From Streptomyces sp. WAC 01529 (GTDB lineage Bacteria; Actinomycetota; Actinomycetes; Streptomycetales; Streptomycetaceae), in the NCBI RefSeq assembly GCF_003945545.1, contig NZ_CP029617.1, positions 5,999,001-6,063,000 on the forward strand: a DNA stretch of 64,000 bases, read 5' to 3'. This document shows, one piece after another, positions 59,891 to 64,000 of the stretch (within the stretch, counting starts at the first letter, position 1; every line of letters begins with the position of its first letter). The notes below the pieces were generated by a model. It saw only the letters and a program-made list of their open reading frames with translations. It had not been told where the DNA came from and ran no database searches. The position numbers and the translations under genes were made by a program.

Positions 59891-60358
59891 GCCCCCAATT
59901 CTGGCGGGCCTGCCGGGGCGGACGCGTCGGCGTGGGGGTGGAGGTGGGGGGCTGATGTCATGCCTGGGGTTGAGGCGGGGGCCGTGGGCTCGGGGGATGT
60001 CGGGCGGCGCGGATTTTGCGCGGGCCTGCCGTCTCGGCGGTGGGCGTGCTGAGGTCCTTGGTCCTGCCGCCCGCCGGGCGGACGCGTCGGGGTGGGGGCG
60101 GGGGCCGGTGTCACGCCAGGGGTTGGATCCCGGGGCTGGGCTGGGGGGATGTCGGGCGGCGCGGATTCCTCCTAGGTCTGCCCTGCCGGTGGTGGGCGTG
60201 CTGAGGCCTTGGTCCTGCCGCCTGCCGCCCGCCGCCCGCCGAGGCGGGCGCGTCGGCGTGGGGGTGGAGGTGAGGGGGCCGTGTCATGCCTGGGGTTGGG
60301 GCGGGGAGCCGGAGGCTCGGGTGATGTTTTGCGCCTCGGGGGTTCCTAGCGTCGGGGC
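59891..60358 (+). repeat. Imperfect 160-bp tandem repeat (about 2.7 copies) before the glycosyltransferase gene
   Basis: Repeat units begin at 59917, 60077 and 60243, each opening with GGCGGACGCG or GGCGGGCGCG. They share GGGGGATGTCGGGCGGCGCG, GGTGGGCGTGCTGAGG, CTTGGTCCTGCCGCC and TGTCATGCC. The third copy is cut short at the glycosyltransferase start. The stretch is extremely G-rich on the plus strand with many GGGG runs. It fills the gap between the divergent sensor kinase and glycosyltransferase genes. Short ORFs across it look like repeat artefacts. Confidence 0.8.
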
Positions 60359-61486
60359 ATGCCTCGCACCCTCGTCGTCACCAATGACTTCCCGCCCCGC
60401 CAGGGCGGCATCGAGACCTTCGTGGACACCCTCGTCCGGCGCTTCCCGCCCGGCTCGGCCGTCGTCTACACCTCGGCGGAAGCGGGCGGCGCGGCGTACG
60501 ACCGTACGTTCCCCCACCCCGTCGTACGCGACCGGGCCCGCACCCTGCTGCCGACGCGGCGCACGGGGGAGCGGGCCGTCGCCCTCGCCCGGCGTCACGG
60601 CTGCGACCGCGTCTGGTTCGGCGCCGCCGCCCCGCTCGGGCTGCTCGCCGGGCGGCTGCGGCGGGAGGCGGGGGTGCGTCGGATCGTCGCCACGACGCAC
60701 GGGCACGAGGTGTGGTGGGCCCGCACGCCGGGCGCGCGGACGCTGCTGCGGCGGATCGGGGCGGGCGCCGACTGTGTGACGTATCTCGGGGCGAGCACCC
60801 GGGATCCGGTCCGCCGGGCCGTGGACCCCGGGGTGCGGTTCGCGCGCCTGGTGCCCGGCGTCGACGCCGAGGAGTTCAGGCCGGGCCTGGACGGCCGCCC
60901 GGTGCGGGAGCGGTACGGGCTCGCCGACGGCAGGCCGGTCGTCCTGTGTGCCGCGCGCCTCGTGCCGCGCAAGGGCCAGGACACCCTGATCGAGGCGTGG
61001 CCGATGGTACGCAGGGCCGTCGCCGATGCCACGCTCCTGCTGGTCGGCGCGGGCCCCTACGAGGGGCGCCTGCGCCAACTCGCCGAGGAGGAGGGCGTCC
61101 TGGACGGCGTCGTCTTCGCGGGCGGACACGCGCACCCGGCGATGCCGCTCTTCTACGCCGCCGCCGACGCCTTCGCCATGCCGTGCCGCACGCGCAGGGG
61201 CGGCCTGGAGGTGGAAGGGCTCGGCATCGTCTTCCTGGAGGCGGCCGCGGCCGGACTGCCGGTCGTGGCGGGCGACTCCGGGGGCGCACCGGACGCCGTG
61301 CGGGACGGCGAGAGCGGCTACGTCGTCGACGGCCGCTCCCCGGCGGCCGTCGCGGACCGCCTCGTACGCCTGCTGCGGGACCGCGAACTCGCCCACGCCA
61401 TGGGGGAGAAGGGCCGGGCGTGGGTGCGGCGGGAGTGGGACTGGGGGCTGTCCTACGAGGCGCTGGCGGGGCTGCTGGAGACGTGA
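60359..61486 (+). CDS. GT4-family glycosyltransferase, PimB-like
   Basis: A 375-aa GT-B glycosyltransferase. N-domain with TLVVTNDFPPRQGGIETFVDTLVRR (nucleotide-sugar GT4 start). C-domain with VLCAARLVPRKGQDTLIEAWPMV, PLFYAAADAFAMPCRTRRGGLEVEGLGIVFLEAAAAGLPVVAGDSGGAPDAV (the EX7E donor-binding motif). It resembles PimB and PimC-type alpha-mannosyltransferases that add mannose to phosphatidyl-inositol in actinobacteria, but a polysaccharide role cannot be excluded. Its 3' end overlaps the convergent LOG-family gene by 34 bp. Confidence 0.85.
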   Translation: MPRTLVVTNDFPPRQGGIETFVDTLVRRFPPGSAVVYTSAEAGGAAYDRTFPHPVVRDRARTLLPTRRTGERAVALARRHGCDRVWFGAAAPLGLLAGRLRREAGVRRIVATTHGHEVWWARTPGARTLLRRIGAGADCVTYLGASTRDPVRRAVDPGVRFARLVPGVDAEEFRPGLDGRPVRERYGLADGRPVVLCAARLVPRKGQDTLIEAWPMVRRAVADATLLLVGAGPYEGRLRQLAEEEGVLDGVVFAGGHAHPAMPLFYAAADAFAMPCRTRRGGLEVEGLGIVFLEAAAAGLPVVAGDSGGAPDAVRDGESGYVVDGRSPAAVADRLVRLLRDRELAHAMGEKGRAWVRREWDWGLSYEALAGLLET

Positions 61487-62625
61487 GCCGCGCCCGAGAG
61501 CAGGGCGTCCAGCGCGGCCGGTGCCTCCTCCACCCGGTCGACCAGCGCGATCCGCGACTCCATGGACCTGCCGCGGGCCAGTGACTGGAGCAGGGGCCAG
61601 ACCGGGAGGTGGGCCGTCCAGTGCGCGCGGTCGACCAGGACCATCGGGGTGGGCTCGCCGCGCGACTCGTAGTAGTTGGGGGTGGCGTTGTCGAAGACCT
61701 CCTGGACCGTGCCCGCGGCCCCCGGCAGGAAGACGACGCCCGCGTTCGAGCGGGCCAGCAGGCCGTCCTCGCGGGTGGCGTTGGCGAAGTACTTGGCCAG
61801 GTGGGACGCGAAGGCATTCGGCGGCTCGTGGCCGTAGAACCAGGTGGGGATGCCCACCGACGCCCCGCCCGAGGGCCAGCGCTCGCGGACCGCGAAAGCC
61901 GCCCGCGCCCACTCGGTGACGGACGGCTCGAACGAGGGGGCCTTGGCGAGGAGTTCCAGGGCCTCGTCGAGCATGCCGTCGGCGAAGACGGAGGCGTACG
62001 CGCCGAGGTTCGCCGCCTCCATCGCGCCCGGCCCGCCGCCCGTCGCGACGGTGAACCCGGCGCGGGCCAGCGCACGGCCGAGGCGCGCGGCGCCCGCGTA
62101 CGCCTCCGTGCCGCGCGCCATCGCGTGGCCGCCCATCACGCCCACCACGCCCGCCCCGGCGAGCAGTTCGTCCAGGGCGTCGGAGATCGAGTCGTCGTGT
62201 ATCGCGCGCAGCATCGAGGAGAAGACGTCGCCGTCGGCCTTCGTCCGCTGGAACCAGTCGTAGGCGTGGGCGTCCGGCGTCGCGTCGTACCCGCCGCCGG
62301 CGAGGCCCGCGAAGAGGTCGCCGGGGGTGTAGAGCAGCCCCCGGTAGGGGTTGAACGGCAGGCCCGGGACCGGCGGGAAGACCAGCGCGCCCGCGGCCCG
62401 CACCTTCGCCGCCGCGTCCTCGCGCATGGGGCAGCCGAGGAAGACGGCGCCCGCGACATCGGCGGTCAGCAGGGCGGAGGTGCGCTCGGTCAGGTCGACG
62501 GCCTGGACGCGGCAGCCGGCGAGCGCGCCGCGCCCCCAGACCTCGTCGAACTCGGCGAGGGATTCGATCTCCCGGTCCTCGCCGGTCGGACGCGGGGCGG
62601 AGGCGGGTTCGTCAGTGGGCTGCAT
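61453..62625 (-). CDS. LOG-family (Rossmann-fold nucleotide-binding) protein
   Basis: A 390-aa protein. Its middle has VGVMGGHAMARGTEAY, ATGGGPGAMEAANLGAYAS and FLPGAAGTVQEVFDNATPNYY, the LOG/TIGR00725-like nucleotide-binding motif in which the usual PGGxGT is PGAAGT. Plant LOG proteins release cytokinin bases; bacterial relatives hydrolyse nucleoside monophosphates (PpnN). The N-terminal ~150 residues are specific to this longer subgroup. Substrate uncertain. It converges on the glycosyltransferase gene. Confidence 0.8.
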   Translation of the reverse strand: MQPTDEPASAPRPTGEDREIESLAEFDEVWGRGALAGCRVQAVDLTERTSALLTADVAGAVFLGCPMREDAAAKVRAAGALVFPPVPGLPFNPYRGLLYTPGDLFAGLAGGGYDATPDAHAYDWFQRTKADGDVFSSMLRAIHDDSISDALDELLAGAGVVGVMGGHAMARGTEAYAGAARLGRALARAGFTVATGGGPGAMEAANLGAYASVFADGMLDEALELLAKAPSFEPSVTEWARAAFAVRERWPSGGASVGIPTWFYGHEPPNAFASHLAKYFANATREDGLLARSNAGVVFLPGAAGTVQEVFDNATPNYYESRGEPTPMVLVDRAHWTAHLPVWPLLQSLARGRSMESRIALVDRVEEAPAALDALLSGAAHVSSSPASAS

Positions 62626-62870
62626 CCGCCCATACTAGGAGTCCCGTCTGAAGCGGCCCCGTGCGGGAACGCGGGTCCTTGGACGTCACGGATCACGGTG
62701 CGGCAGGGCATCGTGGCCCCGGGGGCGCGGCCGCCCGGCTCACTGCGTATTTTTGTACGGCCGTGAGCAGACGGTGAAGATTGTGGAAAGTCGGTTGGCG
62801 GCCCCGGCAGGCGCGTGTGCTGTCTGTCGGGGCGGTCCTTTGTCGTGGTATCCGAGCGAAAGAGGTCATC

Positions 62871-64000
62871 ATGGCTGAGGCGGCGGTCGAGAAGGGGCGC
62901 TCGGTGCCACGATCGCGGTCCTCTCGTGGGGGCGGCGGGGTGGGCGAGCCGGAGCTGCGGCAGTTGCTGGCGGGACTCACGGCCGTACGGGACGGGGACT
63001 TCGGGACGAGGCTGCCGGACGAGGGCGACGGGCTGATCGGTGAGATCGCCGACGTCTTCAACGGCATGGTCGACCAGCTGTCGCTCTTCACCTCCGAGGT
63101 GACCCGCGTGGCCCGGGAGGTCGGCACCGAGGGGACCCTGGGCGGGCAGGCCATCGTGCCCGGTGTCTCCGGGACGTGGGCGGATCTCACCGATTCCGTG
63201 AACGCCATGGCGGGCAATCTGACGACCCAGGTCCGGGACATCGCCCAGGTGGCGACCGCGGTGGCCAAGGGCGACCTGTCGCAGAAGATCGACGTGGACG
63301 CCCGCGGGGAGATCCTGGAGCTGAAGGAGACCGTCAACACGATGGTCGACCAGCTCTCCGCCTTCGCCGACGAGGTCACGCGCGTCGCCCGCGAGGTCGG
63401 CAGCGAGGGCCGGCTGGGAGGCCAGGCGCAGGTGCCGGGCGTCGGCGGCGTCTGGCGGGACCTCACCGACTCGGTGAACCTGATGGCAGGCAACCTCACC
63501 GACCAGGTCCGTAACATCGCCCAGGTCACGACGGCCGTGGCCAAGGGCGACCTGTCGCAGAAGATCCAGGTCAACGCCCGCGGCGAGATCCTGGAATTGA
63601 AGGAGACCATCAACACGATGGTCGACCAGCTCTCGTCCTTCGCCGACGAGGTCACCCGCATGGCGCGTGACGTGGGCACCGAGGGCATCCTGGGCGGCCA
63701 GGCCGACGTCAAGGGCGTCTCGGGCACCTGGCGGGACCTGACCGACTCGGTCAACAGCATGGCGGGCAACCTGACGGCCCAGGTGCGCTCGATCGCCCAG
63801 GTGGCGACCGCGGTGGCCGGGGGCGACCTGTCGCAGAAGATCAAGGTCAACGCCCGCGGGGAGATCCTGGAGCTGAAGGAGACCATCAACACGATGGTCG
63901 ACCAGCTCTCCGCCTTCGCCGACGAGGTGACGCGCGTGGCGCGCGAGGTCGGTACCGAGGGCAACCTCGGCGGCCAGGCGACCGTCCGCGGGGTCTCCGG
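62871..64000 (+). CDS. Multi-HAMP sensor (hybrid) histidine kinase, N-terminal part (3' end outside window)
   Basis: Starts MAEAAVEKGRSVPRSRSSRGG (ATG 62871 after AGAGG). No membrane segment is visible, so it is probably cytosolic. From about residue 25 on there are tandem HAMP domains in a 92-aa (276-bp) repeat. Each repeat has AGNLTxQVRxIAQVxTAVAxGDLSQKI and ARGEILELKETxNTMVDQLS, and DEVTRVAREVG-like linkers. At least four copies are in view, and the gene runs off the end. This resembles OsaA-type osmosensor kinases of Streptomyces and fungal Nik1. Kinase and receiver domains must lie beyond the window. Confidence 0.82.
   Translation, partial: MAEAAVEKGRSVPRSRSSRGGGGVGEPELRQLLAGLTAVRDGDFGTRLPDEGDGLIGEIADVFNGMVDQLSLFTSEVTRVAREVGTEGTLGGQAIVPGVSGTWADLTDSVNAMAGNLTTQVRDIAQVATAVAKGDLSQKIDVDARGEILELKETVNTMVDQLSAFADEVTRVAREVGSEGRLGGQAQVPGVGGVWRDLTDSVNLMAGNLTDQVRNIAQVTTAVAKGDLSQKIQVNARGEILELKETINTMVDQLSSFADEVTRMARDVGTEGILGGQADVKGVSGTWRDLTDSVNSMAGNLTAQVRSIAQVATAVAGGDLSQKIKVNARGEILELKETINTMVDQLSAFADEVTRVAREVGTEGNLGGQATVRGVS

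Noticed and set aside
62693..63964. 423-codon minus-strand frame with repeats
   Set aside because: The repeats are only the antisense of the tandem HAMP domains of the plus-strand kinase gene.
1..64000. CRISPR arrays, rRNA or tRNA genes
   Set aside because: Searched by eye for repeat-spacer patterns, tRNA cloverleaf/T-loop sequences and rRNA; none seen.

Overview
The window is a high-GC chromosomal segment from a Streptomyces species. The evidence is pervasive GTG starts, high-GC coding bias, the sporulation sigma factor WhiG, an NsdA-type regulator, four clustered type I signal peptidases, and a gene order that matches the conserved core arm of Streptomyces chromosomes (coaD - DivIVA-like - yceD - rpmF - rnc - mutM ... 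smc ... ftsY ... amtB-glnK-glnD - ffh ... rpsP-khpA-rimM-trmD-rplS - sip cluster ... whiG - rpsB-tsf-pyrH-frr-cdsA-rlmN).

Layout. 1-4288: coaD (truncated by the window edge), a DivIVA/SepIVA-like coiled-coil protein, YceD, L32, RNase III and MutM, all rightward. 4261-6648: an HxlR regulator with a palindromic operator, a secreted CAP/SCP-domain protein, acylphosphatase and a small coiled-coil protein. 6884-16988: smc, a GlcP-type sugar permease, an F420-type oxidoreductase, an NCS1 permease, ftsY and a prim-pol domain protein. 17429-23496: nsdA, then the nitrogen operon amtB-glnK-glnD behind a GlnR box. 23621-29205: ffh, a second ftsH-type protease, a methyltransferase and a SprT-like zinc protein. 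29395-36495: rpsP-khpA-rimM-trmD, rplS, sipW-X-Y-Z, a NUDIX hydrolase and a DUF2469 protein. 36687-44725: yraN, yifB and dprA, with dprA split by a mobile element. 45071-53350: whiG, a TetR regulator, an M23 peptidase, then rpsB, tsf, pyrH, frr, cdsA and rlmN. 53412-57393: a TPP riboswitch and a thiamine ABC transporter (thiB-thiP-thiQ type). 57480-64000: a small secreted peptide, a two-component pair, a tandem-repeat spacer, a GT4 glycosyltransferase, a LOG-family protein and the start of a multi-HAMP sensor kinase.

The most notable accessory feature is a compact 4.88-kb Tn554-like element (39369-44247) that cuts dprA in two. It encodes two dissimilar tyrosine recombinases, a small coiled-coil TnpC/DUF6262-type protein and two further tiny genes, including a 35-codon one. 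All five are linked by 4-base stop/start overlaps and end at a perfect 21-bp hairpin. The ends carry a 10-bp inverted repeat. The junctions are consistent with a 6-bp crossover core: joining the flanks on the right-hand core rebuilds a 386-codon dprA, and the left-hand core would also keep the frame. This parallels staphylococcal Tn554, which also targets a DNA-processing gene (radC), but no resistance cargo is visible.

Most other genes are housekeeping. They join protein export (ffh, ftsY, signal peptidases), translation (L32, S16, L19, S2, EF-Ts, RRF), rRNA/tRNA modification (rimM, trmD, rlmN), chromosome organisation (smc) and nitrogen sensing. Additional regulatory DNA worth noting: near-identical 13-bp palindromes at the glcP promoter, six GATC motifs in 48 bp upstream of the CAP-domain gene, and about 2.7 copies of a 160-bp imperfect repeat before the glycosyltransferase. 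All identifications come from reading the sequence; no database search was possible.
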